Assembly (NCBI GenBank): GCA_005191425.1
Contig: SUPR01000035.1
Coordinates: 1-32,983 of the forward strand
Reading direction: 5' to 3'
DNA: 32,983 bases
DNA from: Candidatus Helarchaeota ASGARD archaeon Hel_GB_B
Lineage (GTDB): Archaea > Asgardarchaeota > Lokiarchaeia > Helarchaeales > HEL-GB-B
Part shown: positions 1-10,129 of the stretch, in pieces
Position numbering within the stretch: the stretch's first letter is position 1
Layout of the letters: every line of letters begins with the position of its first letter
Program-made: the position numbers and the translations under genes
Notes under the pieces: generated by a model
What the model was told of the DNA's origin: nothing
Databases searched by the model: none
Seen by the model: the letters and a program-made list of their open reading frames with translations, nothing else

Positions 1-251
1 CTGCGGCGGAAAAATAGTAGAAAAAAATAAAAATTAAAGATGTTTTATTTTTAAAGCATAGGATTTTGTAAAAAGTCGGTCAAAATAATTTTAAAAATTT
101 AATTTTTTGAAATTTAGAGATAATCTACTGTTTTATTATAAATAATCATAATTAATTATGTTATTTATAACCTAAAATATATAATAACATACATTTCTCA
201 ATATTTCAATAAAAAAACATTTAAGATTTTATTTTTTATTAAAAAAATCTC

Positions 252-268
252 AATTCAATGATTGAATT
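252..268. repeat. 17-base perfect palindrome AATTCAATgATTGAATT
   Basis: The two eight-base arms AATTCAAT and ATTGAATT are exact reverse complements around a single G. It lies about 300 bases before the ABC operon. It could be a dimeric regulator site, but in such AT-rich DNA a chance origin is possible. Confidence 0.4.
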
Positions 269-450
269 TTTCAGATAATTTCCTTTTTTTAGTCTTTGAA
301 AATTTCATTTAAAATAATTAAAAAAGAATAACCAAAATCTTATTATTTTATTTTGTAATCTTTTTTAATTCATTAAATTAAATTTTCAAAAAATTTTTGA
401 CAAAAAGGATTATATCTAAATACTAATATATTTAAATTCCAATATATTAT

Positions 451-464
451 AAAATTTATAAAAA
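451..464 (+). promoter_or_regulatory. possible TATA-box promoter of the ABC operon
   Basis: The run AAAATTTATAAAAA resembles an archaeal TATA box, and sits about 100 bases before the permease start. It is the best-looking element here, but the whole region is AT-rich, so this is weak. Confidence 0.25.
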
Positions 465-563
465 TTCAATTCCTTAAGTCCACCAGATTTGGACAAATAT
501 TATAGTAATATTTATTGAATTAACGGTCTAAAGAAACCAAATTAATTATAAAATGTGGTCATT

Positions 564-1748
564 ATGAGTAATACATGGGTAATCTTTAGGACATCTTTAA
601 AAATGGCATTTAGGTCAATTACAAATAGAAAATTTCGTGCTTTTTTAACAATTTTAGGTATAACAATTGGTATTACCTTGTTTATTACTCTTATGTCAAT
701 AGGCATCGGTATGCAAACTTCTATTTCTGCATTACTAGCTAAATTTGTTGGAGCAGAAGTCGTTGTCTCTTCAAAAATATCTGGTTCTCGTCCAAGCGTC
801 CCACCAGAAGTTGTCAACTTACTCGGAAAAGTTGACCATGTAGAAAAGTCATTTGGGCTTATCCAAGATTACCTTACAATACAAGGTCAGTTTGTCATGG
901 TAATTGCTACTGACCCCTCCGAGATCGAGTTTCTAACAGGTATAAAGGTGGTACGTGGGATGTCGCTTGAAGAGGCTGTCGAACAAAATATTTCACAACC
1001 AGCATATATTGATAATACACTTGCAACACAACTTCATCTTGATATTGGTGATAAACTAATTGCAACAAGCCAAAGTTCAGGAGTATTCCTTCAGTTAAAT
1101 ATAGTAGGTGTTACTACGTCTCTTAGTTTAGGAATCTCAATCAGCGGCTTTGGTGGTATGGCATATACGACATTATACACTATGCAAGAATTATTAGCAA
1201 CAGACTCAGTCCAGTATGTGATGTTAGAATTAGATGATTCTTCATATTCAGAAAGTGTGGCAAATGCAATAAGAGAGACCTATCCTAATGCGCAAGTAAT
1301 AACTCAGCAAGAAGTCTTGGAAATGACCGATCAAATTCTAAATATAATCTTAGCTGTTCTATTAGGCATGGCTTCTATTTCACTTTTAGTCGGTGCAATA
1401 GGGATTATGAATACGACTATGACTTCAGTTCTTGAGAGAACTCGCGAAATTGGTATATTAAAGGCAATAGGCTCAAAAAGAATAAATATATTACAGGTAT
1501 TTCTTACTGAAGCGTTTATTATTGCATTAATCGGTGGAATTTTAGGTTGTATTTCAAGTGTTGTCCTCGTAATAGGACTGACCACATTAGTTAAAAGTTT
1601 TATGGGTTTTCAAATGCCCTATGTCTTCGATACTTCAATTTTTATTGGAGGAATGGTATTAGCAATAGTAATTGGACTTATTTCGGCTGCATACCCTTCT
1701 TGGAGGGCAAGTAGCGTTAAACCTGTCGAGGCTTTGAGATATGAATAA
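564..1748 (+). CDS. MacB/FtsX-type ABC transporter permease
   Basis: This 394-residue membrane protein is the permease of a MacB/LolCE-like ABC system, a family that usually transmits mechanical force to outside proteins or exports lipids, peptides or macrolides. One membrane helix lies at about residues 27-47, followed by a large outside domain (about 50-260) and three C-terminal helices. Family features visible are the NxxTMxxSVxERTxEIGxLKAIG segment after the second helix and the closing SxKPxEALRYE motif. I prefer ATG at 564 to GTG at 555; the preceding GTGGTCATT may act as a weak ribosome site. The ATPase follows after 75 bases on the same strand. The exact substrate cannot be read from sequence. 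Confidence 0.9.
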   Translation: MSNTWVIFRTSLKMAFRSITNRKFRAFLTILGITIGITLFITLMSIGIGMQTSISALLAKFVGAEVVVSSKISGSRPSVPPEVVNLLGKVDHVEKSFGLIQDYLTIQGQFVMVIATDPSEIEFLTGIKVVRGMSLEEAVEQNISQPAYIDNTLATQLHLDIGDKLIATSQSSGVFLQLNIVGVTTSLSLGISISGFGGMAYTTLYTMQELLATDSVQYVMLELDDSSYSESVANAIRETYPNAQVITQQEVLEMTDQILNIILAVLLGMASISLLVGAIGIMNTTMTSVLERTREIGILKAIGSKRINILQVFLTEAFIIALIGGILGCISSVVLVIGLTTLVKSFMGFQMPYVFDTSIFIGGMVLAIVIGLISAAYPSWRASSVKPVEALRYE

Positions 1749-1823
1749 TTCACTTTTTTATTATTATTCATTTTTTAGAATAGATTATTATTTAGCTATA
1801 AATTTTAGAAGAGGTAGTCTTAT

Positions 1824-2741
1824 ATGGCAGACGCAATAAGATTAAGAAATATTTCAAAAGTATATGATTTAGGACCAATAAAGGTACAAGCGCTAAGAAA
1901 TGTGAATTTGGAAGTTAAAAAACAAGAATTTACAGCTATTATGGGCCCATCAGGTTCAGGTAAAACTACATTATTAAACATGATTGGGGCATTAGATTAT
2001 CCAACCAGTGGGAGAGTTTTTTTGGACGGAAATGATATTACTGATTATGATGAAGGCGAAATAACCTTTATTCGCTGTAAAAAAATCGGATTTATTTTTC
2101 AATTTTTCAATCTGGTCCCTTTATTAACGGCAAAAGAAAATGTAATGTTACCAATGCTATTCGCAGGAGATTTGACAGTAAAAGAGGCGGAAGTCCGGGC
2201 AGTTGAATTATTAACTGAAGTAGGTATTGGAGACAGAATAAATCATGCTCCTCATGAATTGTCTGGTGGTCAACAACAACGAGTTGCTATCGCAAGAGCA
2301 TTTGCGAATAAACCTGCAGTAATACTTGCAGATGAGCCAACTGGTAATACGGACTTTAAAACTGGAGTTTCAATTTTAAATTTAATGAGAAAATTGAATA
2401 GAGAAGAGGGCCAGACCTTTTTATTAGTCACGCATGACCCTGGTATAGCTGGAATCGCCGATAGGGTCATTTATGTTATTGATGGACATGTTCAGTCCAC
2501 ATGCCCCGATAGAGTATCTCCTCCATCAGATACTTTGGTGGAATATATAAAAATAAATAAACCTAAAGAATTAAAACGCTTAAAAAATTTTAAGCGGCAA
2601 TTAAAGATTATCAAACGAGATTTAGCCTTATTTAAGGCAAGAAAAAATGAGATTGATTTTGTTCAATATCAATATATTAAAAATGAATATTATAAAATGC
2701 TTAATGAAATTGAAAAAAAGACCAGGTGGTTAACAGCATGA
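1824..2741 (+). CDS. MacB/LolD-type ABC transporter ATPase with C-terminal coiled coil
   Basis: A 305-residue ATPase with every expected motif: Walker A GPSGSGKTT (41-49), Q-loop Q93, signature LSGGQ (146-150), Walker B VILADE (166-171) and switch His204. It powers the permease encoded just upstream. Usual LolD/MacB-type ATPases end near residue 225-235. This one carries about 75 extra residues rich in Lys, Glu and Leu (about 233-305) that look like a long helix or coiled coil, possibly a contact site for the giant protein next door. The start is ATG at 1824 behind GAGGTAGT. Its TGA stop overlaps the next start codon as ATGA, so the two are translationally coupled. Confidence 0.93.
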   Translation: MADAIRLRNISKVYDLGPIKVQALRNVNLEVKKQEFTAIMGPSGSGKTTLLNMIGALDYPTSGRVFLDGNDITDYDEGEITFIRCKKIGFIFQFFNLVPLLTAKENVMLPMLFAGDLTVKEAEVRAVELLTEVGIGDRINHAPHELSGGQQQRVAIARAFANKPAVILADEPTGNTDFKTGVSILNLMRKLNREEGQTFLLVTHDPGIAGIADRVIYVIDGHVQSTCPDRVSPPSDTLVEYIKINKPKELKRLKNFKRQLKIIKRDLALFKARKNEIDFVQYQYIKNEYYKMLNEIEKKTRWLTA

Positions 2742-5700
2742 AATTTAAGAAAAATTTGTTTTGCATAATAATATTGTTGGGTATACTTATATCTTCATAT
2801 GTAATTTCTATTAAATTTTCTCATTTACAGCCAGTTAATTTATACAATGATCATGGGAATAAAATCACAAATTTAGAAAATAACATTCCAGAAAATGTTG
2901 AAATAACTAAAACAGAATCTATGACTGTAAACATAAACCCATTTGGTAAAATAATAGAAAAACGTACAACAGTTACATTTACTCTAAGAAACCTTGGAAA
3001 TAAGAGAGTAACTTTTCAATTAAAAGACCGAGTCGAAAAAGCAGAACCTAGAACTTTTCAAATAATTCGAGGCAGCTTTAACGAGGAACCAAAAGTAATA
3101 TTTATTGATAATGGAACTTATGGCTATATGTTATTTAAATTTCCAAATATTACTTTAGAAGCTAATTCTAGGAAAGAATTTGGTTACGTAGTCAAAACAA
3201 AAATAGAGGTACCTTATACTATCCATTCTACATTTTATATAAATAACACTAAAATTGAATTAAATGAATCTGAGGAAGACCCGAAAATTATAGCACCTAT
3301 TGGGTCGAAAATTACTCAAGTAATTAATATACAAAGAGTAGATAAAGGGCTATTTGGGATAAATTCAATGGTACGGGCACCAAATATTGTATTATTAACT
3401 GTAATATTACCCTACTCTGAGCGTGAAGAGGATATGGACATTTCTGAGCCTGAATATTCAAGTCCTCCAGTAATGGAAAATGCTCTCGGATTTATCCAGC
3501 AAATTTCATGGATAGTTTATTCTAATAATTATACAGTTAATTGGAGCGCAAAAATACTGAGTGGCGGGGGCTGGGGTATATTGGAACTCCAACCAATGAT
3601 GATAGTAATAACAAAAGCGACTGACATGACCAGTACAGCTCTACAAGCATTAAACGGTGTATTGGGTCTTATAGCTGGACTACAAGGTTATTGGATAGGA
3701 CTGGTCGCTGATTCGCTAATTGAAGAGTTTATGACGCTCTCTTCCTATATGAATTATATATTTGACATTATGGCTATGGACTCAAGTATCATGAATATGG
3801 GTGTCTACTCGATGATAAATAACATGATTATTGCTCTTGTTGAGGCTAATATCGTCCGCCAGTTTTTGCAAGACAGTATAAGTACTATAGATGGCGTAAT
3901 TGATGATATCGGTGGGTCGTTCCCACTCGATGCAATTAATTTAATTAATGTCCAGACTACATTAAATAATTCTCTTGATTACATTACAGATATGGAGCGG
4001 AGGATAACCGCGTCATTTGGGGCGCAAATTATTCAGTTGCTAGGGAACCCTGCAGTCATAACAATTAGGAAAATGCCGATAATGGACATAATATATCTTG
4101 ATTATCTATTTATCAATGCAACTGCATCCGAGTTGTCTAATAACCAGACTGATTTTTACACAAAAATTGATATTGAAAATTTGACTGCAATTAATGGGTT
4201 GGTCAATTTAAGTCGGACATATGAATTTAAATTAGGCAATTCTACTGGGTTCTTCTATCTGTTAGACCAAGTTTTTGGCAGACCAATATTTAAAGAGACT
4301 AATGTTTCAGGTTCTCCTAATTCAACAGCACCCGGAATTTATACTTCATATTTAAGTATGTTAACCCCTAATGAAGGGTCATTCTGGTACACTTTAGGGA
4401 ATTTAAGTAGGTCTATCGCAACTCAGCTATTGTTGTTAAATTCAAGTTTTGGTGGAAAATATAAGATTTTATTAAAAAATCAAAGTGCAAATGTGAATAT
4501 CTCGTCTAAAGACCCATTTATCTTAGAAACTGGTTTTACAGGCTTAAATAGTTTTATGAATAGCCTTAAAAGTATTCAGAAAAAATATCAATCTCCATAT
4601 GGAAATCCACCTGATGTATATATTCCAGAAATTAACTCGAATTATAATAATATGCCTTTTGGAGGTAATCTTTCAGAAGAAACCCTAAATGTCTTGAATA
4701 ACATGAGTTTTAATACTCAAATGCAGATTTATATGGAACCAAATTTGTATATCCGAAATACACTAAATTTTTCTCTACCAATTGGAAACTTAAGTAATCT
4801 TACAAGTAATTTTACTGGTACTGTCCCGATAGAAGTAGCCGACTATGTATTAGAAGACGGGACAAAACCGAATTGGGTAAATTCCACCATAAACGGAGTT
4901 CAATTCAATGATGCTACTGATCCTATTTTCAAGAGATTTATTGTTAATGGCATTTGTAATTTTAGTAAAAGTGTTTTAGTACCTGGTAAAAAATTAATGA
5001 CTAATTTTAGGATAAATAGTACGGACGCTCGTATTGACCTTATCATATACGATGAAAATAATACTATAAAAAAATATAATTTACAAGATCTTATGTCAAA
5101 TATTAATGATTGGAATAATTTCACATGGGATTTGTCGAATCCCAATTATTGGAACTATTATGATAATAATTTTGATAATGACCATATAACTAAGTTTGAA
5201 TTTATTATAAATTCTACAAATCCTGTGGCATTTGATATTGACTATATGAATATGTCAAGGACTGTGCTACCATATCCAAATAATATTACGTTATATGAAG
5301 GGTATGTCTACAGCAATGGAATAGAACTATTTGGAAATGTAACTAAATATGAGCAACTAAACGGTGGGCTAGAAATTCCGTACTCTTTTATTGCTGATGT
5401 CTGCGGCGGATCTGATAACGAGGTAGTCGCTGGATCAACTGATGAAAATATTTATGTATTCAATGGGACGACTGGTAATCAATTATGGAATTTGACACTT
5501 AATGGACATATTACAAACATGTTTGTCCAAGATTTTATTAAAGGCGGTAAAAATGAAATAATTTTAGGTTTAGACAATGGTTCTATTTTAGTATTAAATG
5601 GTACTGGTAGTCTTATCTGGAACTATTCGTTTTCAAATACAATAAATTATATGGCGATAAGTGATATTAATAACGATTCACTGGACGAATTGGTTGTGGG

Positions 5701-8593
5701 TGCAGATGATACCATTTTAGTAGCACTAAATAATTCTGGAAATTACTTGTGGAACGACTCTTTGAAGAATACGATAACTGATATAAAAATTGTGGATATA
5801 AATGGTGATAATAAAAGTGAAATCTTGACCAGTTCACTTGCAAATTCTGTAAAATGTTTTAATGGGTCAACTGGTGAATTTATATGGAAAAAACGTTTCT
5901 ATGATGATGTATTAAAAATTGCTATAGGAAATTTTACCGGAGATAAATATAAAGACATTGTAGCATATGTAAAACCAGACTACCTGTATGCATTTTCGGG
6001 GTATAATTTATCAGATATTTGGGAAATAGAAACGAATGCTTATATAATCAATTTAGATACAATTAAAGTGCCACTCAAAAAAGATAATATTGTCATAAGT
6101 ACAGCAACAAATCTTACTTCATATTTCGGAAATAATGGAACAGAACGATGGACAGTCCCAACAAATTCTATAATTACGACAATGAAAGTCTTTGACATAG
6201 ATTCTGATTCTGCTGATGAAGTAATGATTGGCGCTAATTATCATAATATATCTGCATATTTGGATAATGGGAGCTTACTTTGGGAATATAGAGCAGATAG
6301 TGCTGTTAAAAATATTGGCATTGGTTATATTGACAATAATTCTGTTTATGATATAGCATTAGGCGAAAGCAATAATAAAATACAAGCTGTAAATCTAACT
6401 TCATTTACTAAATTATGGGGAAATACTTTAGGAAAATGGATTTTATCGTTTAAATTTATAAGGACGAGCAAATATATTTCAATATATTATAATCTTCCCG
6501 AGCCTATTACCCATCTTATGCAAACTATTGGTGTTAACCTCCCTGAAATGACTTCTCTAGCAAATATCGGTAGCTTATCATCATTGAGTGGTACAAATGT
6601 AAATGGACTAGACTCATTATCTCAAATTTCAATGAATCCGAGCGACCTGGAAAATTTTGGAATCAATGTTTCATTCACAGGAATTGGTCTAGTAAACATT
6701 TTATTGTTAGAACTTGATCTTATGATCTATATTCAAGAACTTAGCGATATTTCAAATTATGAAAAAGCTTTTACAGGGGCCCCTGATGTAAAATATTATG
6801 GAGATAATTCAGCACCCGATATTGATGTTTTTGTTAACGATACCGTTGATTCACCGAATTGGGAATATGTACAATGTGATATAAGAAATAATGAAGAAGA
6901 TCCAATTACGGTACAATATTTTGCGGTTACTTTAAAATATAACAACTATTCAATCCCTAAAGATCGAATAATAATCCAAGGATACAATGTAACTTCTAGT
7001 AAATGGATTGACTTGAACAGTAGTGTTATTAAAGACTTTGATTGGAATAGTATTGGGTTAAATTATGTCAATGGTAGCGTAGTGTTTAAAAATTTTATAG
7101 AAATTGATACTGATGAACGGAAATTAGTTACTACCGATTGGAAATTAAGACAATTACGTATTAAAATCAATATTTCCGGACTTTCACCATCAAACTTAAC
7201 AATAAATATTTGGTCTGATTGTATTCAGGATTTGGACGGAGTTACTATGCAACCAATTAGTAGTTCTATCACGATCAACGCTATTTATCCTACTGTACTT
7301 GTATTTCAAATACCTTCCATAGAAATACCTCCGAACCCCCAAGTAAATATCTTAAGGATAATTCTAACATCACCAGTTACTTGGGGTCTTGTTTTAGCTG
7401 CTGGTATTATTGGTTTTGTTTATCAAAATTTAAATAAACGTGAAAAATTCAGATATAATAAAATTGCCACCAATAAAATGCTGAAATGGCTCAAGAAAGA
7501 ACAAAATAAATGGGACGCTGCACTACTAAATGGGACTATTAATATTAAAAAATATTCAAGCCTTAACCGCCTGAGACTTAGATTGATGCACGATTTTAGA
7601 CAGCCTAAAGAGAAATTTCTGCAGTTTGTATTTAAATATAATAGTATAATTGAGTCTTATAAAATTATGAAAGATACATCCCATATCTTCCTCTTAAAAG
7701 GATTCTGGCGAGATATTGATCAAAGATCTAAATTAGCTTTAGTCTTAGACCGAATTGTTCATTATATTTTATTACCCGTAAATTACATTCTAATTGGATT
7801 ATTCTGGATTCCAAAAGGAATATACAAACTGTTAGTAAAAATCTTCGTCAAAAAACAAAAAATAATCGTCAAGAAAAAAGCATTAATCAGTGATAATGAC
7901 TTAGACCAAAATGAAATAGAAATAAAACCACCTGTAAAAACTATAAGTCAAAGTAGTGGAAATGAAGAGCTTGATAATGCTTTATCTAAATATTTAAAAG
8001 ATGTTAGGTCTAGCAAACAAAAAAAGAAAAAGAAGTCAAACAAAAAATGGCACGGAAAAACAATGAACGATGGAGGTACCACTAATGATAATAAATTACC
8101 TGAACTAGAAACAAAAATTGGTAAAACATTTTATTTTATAGCTGAAAATAAATATATTGGCAGAAAAGTGAACGAAATTGCTAAATTTCTAGGTGTATCT
8201 ATTCATGAGGTAATATTTTATTTGATAAAACTATATGAACAAGGCCTAATCTCCCAAATAAAAGAAGGTAAAACCCTTGGTGAAGATATCTGGGATGTAA
8301 GTTCTAGATTTAAAAAAGTCGACCCTGAACTCGAAAAAATTATTGAAAAAACAAAATACCTCTATGATGAAGTTTCCGAAGGTATAATAATAACTGAAGC
8401 AGAAATAAAAAATGAAATAGACGAAACAAAAGAAGAAATTGAGGCTGAGCGCGTGCCTGAAAAAAATATAAATATAAAGGACATAGAAATTCTAATGCCA
8501 AAACCAGTGAAAGTAGATATAGATTTACCTGAAATTAAAGAAAAAGAAACTAAAGACTTACCAACCGCAAAAATAGAAGAAATTAAAGAGTGA
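2738..8593 (+). CDS. giant membrane-anchored surface protein with FG-GAP propeller and cytoplasmic winged-helix tail
   Basis: 1951 residues from ATG 2738, which overlaps the ATPase stop (ATGA) behind AGGTGGT; the GTG at 2726 is less likely. Order of parts: N-terminal membrane segment (about 5-27); beta-rich region (about 30-290); hydrophobic and helical region (about 290-440); sequon-rich region; eight repeats of about 43 residues, each ending near LW and several with DINxDxxDE-type calcium-loop motifs, forming an FG-GAP/PQQ-like beta-propeller (about 880-1228); another beta domain (about 1340-1535); membrane helix (about 1545-1564); basic cytoplasmic region with a second amphipathic or membrane segment (about 1670-1705); Lys-rich linker; winged-helix-like domain (about 1787-1862, helix pair around VNEIAKFLGVS and VIFYLIKLYEQGLI); acidic tail. 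Many N-x-S/T sequons mark the outside part. I do not recognise the whole protein. Together with the ABC pair it could be an outside sensor that reports to DNA or to a cytoplasmic partner. Confidence 0.85.
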   Translation: MKFKKNLFCIIILLGILISSYVISIKFSHLQPVNLYNDHGNKITNLENNIPENVEITKTESMTVNINPFGKIIEKRTTVTFTLRNLGNKRVTFQLKDRVEKAEPRTFQIIRGSFNEEPKVIFIDNGTYGYMLFKFPNITLEANSRKEFGYVVKTKIEVPYTIHSTFYINNTKIELNESEEDPKIIAPIGSKITQVINIQRVDKGLFGINSMVRAPNIVLLTVILPYSEREEDMDISEPEYSSPPVMENALGFIQQISWIVYSNNYTVNWSAKILSGGGWGILELQPMMIVITKATDMTSTALQALNGVLGLIAGLQGYWIGLVADSLIEEFMTLSSYMNYIFDIMAMDSSIMNMGVYSMINNMIIALVEANIVRQFLQDSISTIDGVIDDIGGSFPLDAINLINVQTTLNNSLDYITDMERRITASFGAQIIQLLGNPAVITIRKMPIMDIIYLDYLFINATASELSNNQTDFYTKIDIENLTAINGLVNLSRTYEFKLGNSTGFFYLLDQVFGRPIFKETNVSGSPNSTAPGIYTSYLSMLTPNEGSFWYTLGNLSRSIATQLLLLNSSFGGKYKILLKNQSANVNISSKDPFILETGFTGLNSFMNSLKSIQKKYQSPYGNPPDVYIPEINSNYNNMPFGGNLSEETLNVLNNMSFNTQMQIYMEPNLYIRNTLNFSLPIGNLSNLTSNFTGTVPIEVADYVLEDGTKPNWVNSTINGVQFNDATDPIFKRFIVNGICNFSKSVLVPGKKLMTNFRINSTDARIDLIIYDENNTIKKYNLQDLMSNINDWNNFTWDLSNPNYWNYYDNNFDNDHITKFEFIINSTNPVAFDIDYMNMSRTVLPYPNNITLYEGYVYSNGIELFGNVTKYEQLNGGLEIPYSFIADVCGGSDNEVVAGSTDENIYVFNGTTGNQLWNLTLNGHITNMFVQDFIKGGKNEIILGLDNGSILVLNGTGSLIWNYSFSNTINYMAISDINNDSLDELVVGADDTILVALNNSGNYLWNDSLKNTITDIKIVDINGDNKSEILTSSLANSVKCFNGSTGEFIWKKRFYDDVLKIAIGNFTGDKYKDIVAYVKPDYLYAFSGYNLSDIWEIETNAYIINLDTIKVPLKKDNIVISTATNLTSYFGNNGTERWTVPTNSIITTMKVFDIDSDSADEVMIGANYHNISAYLDNGSLLWEYRADSAVKNIGIGYIDNNSVYDIALGESNNKIQAVNLTSFTKLWGNTLGKWILSFKFIRTSKYISIYYNLPEPITHLMQTIGVNLPEMTSLANIGSLSSLSGTNVNGLDSLSQISMNPSDLENFGINVSFTGIGLVNILLLELDLMIYIQELSDISNYEKAFTGAPDVKYYGDNSAPDIDVFVNDTVDSPNWEYVQCDIRNNEEDPITVQYFAVTLKYNNYSIPKDRIIIQGYNVTSSKWIDLNSSVIKDFDWNSIGLNYVNGSVVFKNFIEIDTDERKLVTTDWKLRQLRIKINISGLSPSNLTINIWSDCIQDLDGVTMQPISSSITINAIYPTVLVFQIPSIEIPPNPQVNILRIILTSPVTWGLVLAAGIIGFVYQNLNKREKFRYNKIATNKMLKWLKKEQNKWDAALLNGTINIKKYSSLNRLRLRLMHDFRQPKEKFLQFVFKYNSIIESYKIMKDTSHIFLLKGFWRDIDQRSKLALVLDRIVHYILLPVNYILIGLFWIPKGIYKLLVKIFVKKQKIIVKKKALISDNDLDQNEIEIKPPVKTISQSSGNEELDNALSKYLKDVRSSKQKKKKKSNKKWHGKTMNDGGTTNDNKLPELETKIGKTFYFIAENKYIGRKVNEIAKFLGVSIHEVIFYLIKLYEQGLISQIKEGKTLGEDIWDVSSRFKKVDPELEKIIEKTKYLYDEVSEGIIITEAEIKNEIDETKEEIEAERVPEKNINIKDIEILMPKPVKVDIDLPEIKEKETKDLPTAKIEEIKE

Positions 8594-8601
8594 AACTCGG
8601 T

Positions 8602-9402
8602 CTATACAATTAAATAATTGTCAAATTCAGTTCTTTGTCCTAATCTTTTTTTCCTCAATTTTCTTGAATATGTATAATTAATTTTTTTAATGAGGACATC
8701 TTGTTCATTTTTTTTACCAGTAACAATTTCTAATTTTGAAGGAGTTATATACCCTTTTTTAAAATCAATTATAAGACTTTCACCAGAATAACCTCTATCT
8801 GGTAATTTTCCTACTACATTCACGCCCAAGACTGGGACTCTATTCTCTAATGCTCTAGCTTTTAAATAAATATGCCAATTTTCAACGCCATCAGAACGAA
8901 TCATTACAGGGGAAAATAATATATCTGCACCTTTTAAGACCAATTTACGGGGGGTCTCAGGGAAAGTCATATCAAAACAAATCAAAATACCCAGTTTACC
9001 CAATTTTGTATCGAAAACTTTTAGTTCTCCCCCAGGTTGAAAATACTTTTTCTCAAATAAATATAAGTGCTGCTTCTGCTGAATTCCAATTCTTTCCCCT
9101 TTTGAATTAAATAGAGATGATGTGATCACCAGGATATTTCCTGACCTCTGCCAAATAGCCCCACCTATTATATAAATACCAAATTCTCTGGCAAAATTAC
9201 TCAATGCTTTATTACTAATACCATTTAGCTCTTCTGGATCATTTTTAACCGTTCCATCAAAATAATTCCATCTCTCCGGTAGACATGCTATATCAGCTCC
9301 AAGATCACTTGCTTTTTTCAATTGTTCCCCTATTTTTTTGATTGTAATCTCTTTATCATTATAAATTTTTGACTGAATTGCCGCTATTGTTATTTCTTCC
9401 AA
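8602..9402 (-). CDS. carbon-nitrogen hydrolase (nitrilase superfamily)
   Basis: A 266-residue cytoplasmic amidohydrolase of the nitrilase superfamily, which cleaves C-N bonds in amides, nitriles or carbamoyl compounds. The catalytic triad is visible: Glu43 in LPERWN, Lys110 in QQKQHLY and Cys142 in LICFDMTFPE. Length matches single-domain members such as omega-amidase or N-carbamoylputrescine amidase, but the subfamily cannot be fixed. The start is TTG at 9402, chosen because TGATGTGATT sits just before it. The gene ends nine bases from the convergent end of the giant protein gene. Confidence 0.9.
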   Translation of the reverse strand: MEEITIAAIQSKIYNDKEITIKKIGEQLKKASDLGADIACLPERWNYFDGTVKNDPEELNGISNKALSNFAREFGIYIIGGAIWQRSGNILVITSSLFNSKGERIGIQQKQHLYLFEKKYFQPGGELKVFDTKLGKLGILICFDMTFPETPRKLVLKGADILFSPVMIRSDGVENWHIYLKARALENRVPVLGVNVVGKLPDRGYSGESLIIDFKKGYITPSKLEIVTGKKNEQDVLIKKINYTYSRKLRKKRLGQRTEFDNYLIV

Positions 9403-9496
9403 TTAAATCACATCAATTAAATAGATTAAAAATTATTTAAAATTTAGTTACTTATAATTATTCTAATATAATTTTCAAAACACAAGATGAATCATT

Positions 9497-10120
9497 ATGG
9501 AAGAACAAATCGCGGTCAAAGGAAATAATAAATCTAAAAAGTCTTCAAAGAAAAACAAAAATAATAAAAATAATTTAGAAATTGAAAAAAATAGAAAATA
9601 TTGGATTTATAGAGGACTTGGTATTGGTGGTGGTGTTCTTGCATTAATAACTTTATTTTTACCTTGGTATCAAGTAATAGGGAGTGTACTTTTAACGATA
9701 ACTCCTATATATATATATTATAATGGATATTATATGTATTTTTGGGATTATTATGTGGCAATTAACATAGATTATGGTTTTCTGGTCATAATAATCGCAA
9801 TGGATATTTGTTTAGCATTAATAATATTATCTACTATATACAGCCTAATTAAACTTTCACGAGCCCCAAGCTCTATGATAATGACCACAATTATTTTATC
9901 ATTTCTCTTTTTTTCAATTCCAGTTGCAGTCATGTCTATTCTATCTAATTCATTTCCGTTTTTTGGGTTTGATGGGGTCAATTTATGGGGGTTTACAATT
10001 GGTTGGTTTTTATTAATTCCCGCAATGATTTTAAGTATGTTCTTTAGAAAACTCGTGATAAATAAAAAAGAAAAAATACAAAAAGAGTGGAAAGAAAAAG
10101 TAAAAGAAATGCAAGATTAA
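9497..10120 (+). CDS. four-helix membrane protein, FLPW type, unknown function
   Basis: A 207-residue protein with a very basic Lys/Asn/Ser-rich cytoplasmic start (about 1-35) and four membrane helices (about 42-62, 95-118, 128-150 and 160-183). The first helix ends in a FLPWYQV motif followed by a Tyr-rich outside loop; the tail is basic. The same layout occurs in the broken gene at 12493-13000 (helix, then FFLPW, Tyr-containing loop, three helices, Lys end), so the two look like distant paralogues. It starts at ATG 9497 and converges on nadA, ten bases away. No function can be assigned. Confidence 0.75.
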   Translation: MEEQIAVKGNNKSKKSSKKNKNNKNNLEIEKNRKYWIYRGLGIGGGVLALITLFLPWYQVIGSVLLTITPIYIYYNGYYMYFWDYYVAINIDYGFLVIIIAMDICLALIILSTIYSLIKLSRAPSSMIMTTIILSFLFFSIPVAVMSILSNSFPFFGFDGVNLWGFTIGWFLLIPAMILSMFFRKLVINKKEKIQKEWKEKVKEMQD

Positions 10121-10129
10121 AAAGATAGT

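Larger units (their letters stand above)
1..554. other. AT-rich intergenic region upstream of ABC operon
   Basis: I see no convincing gene here; reading frames in all directions are short and low in complexity. It contains a perfect 17-base palindrome (252-268) and, near 451-462, an archaeal TATA-like stretch that could serve the operon starting at 564, which would leave a leader of roughly 80 bases. Confidence 0.6.
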
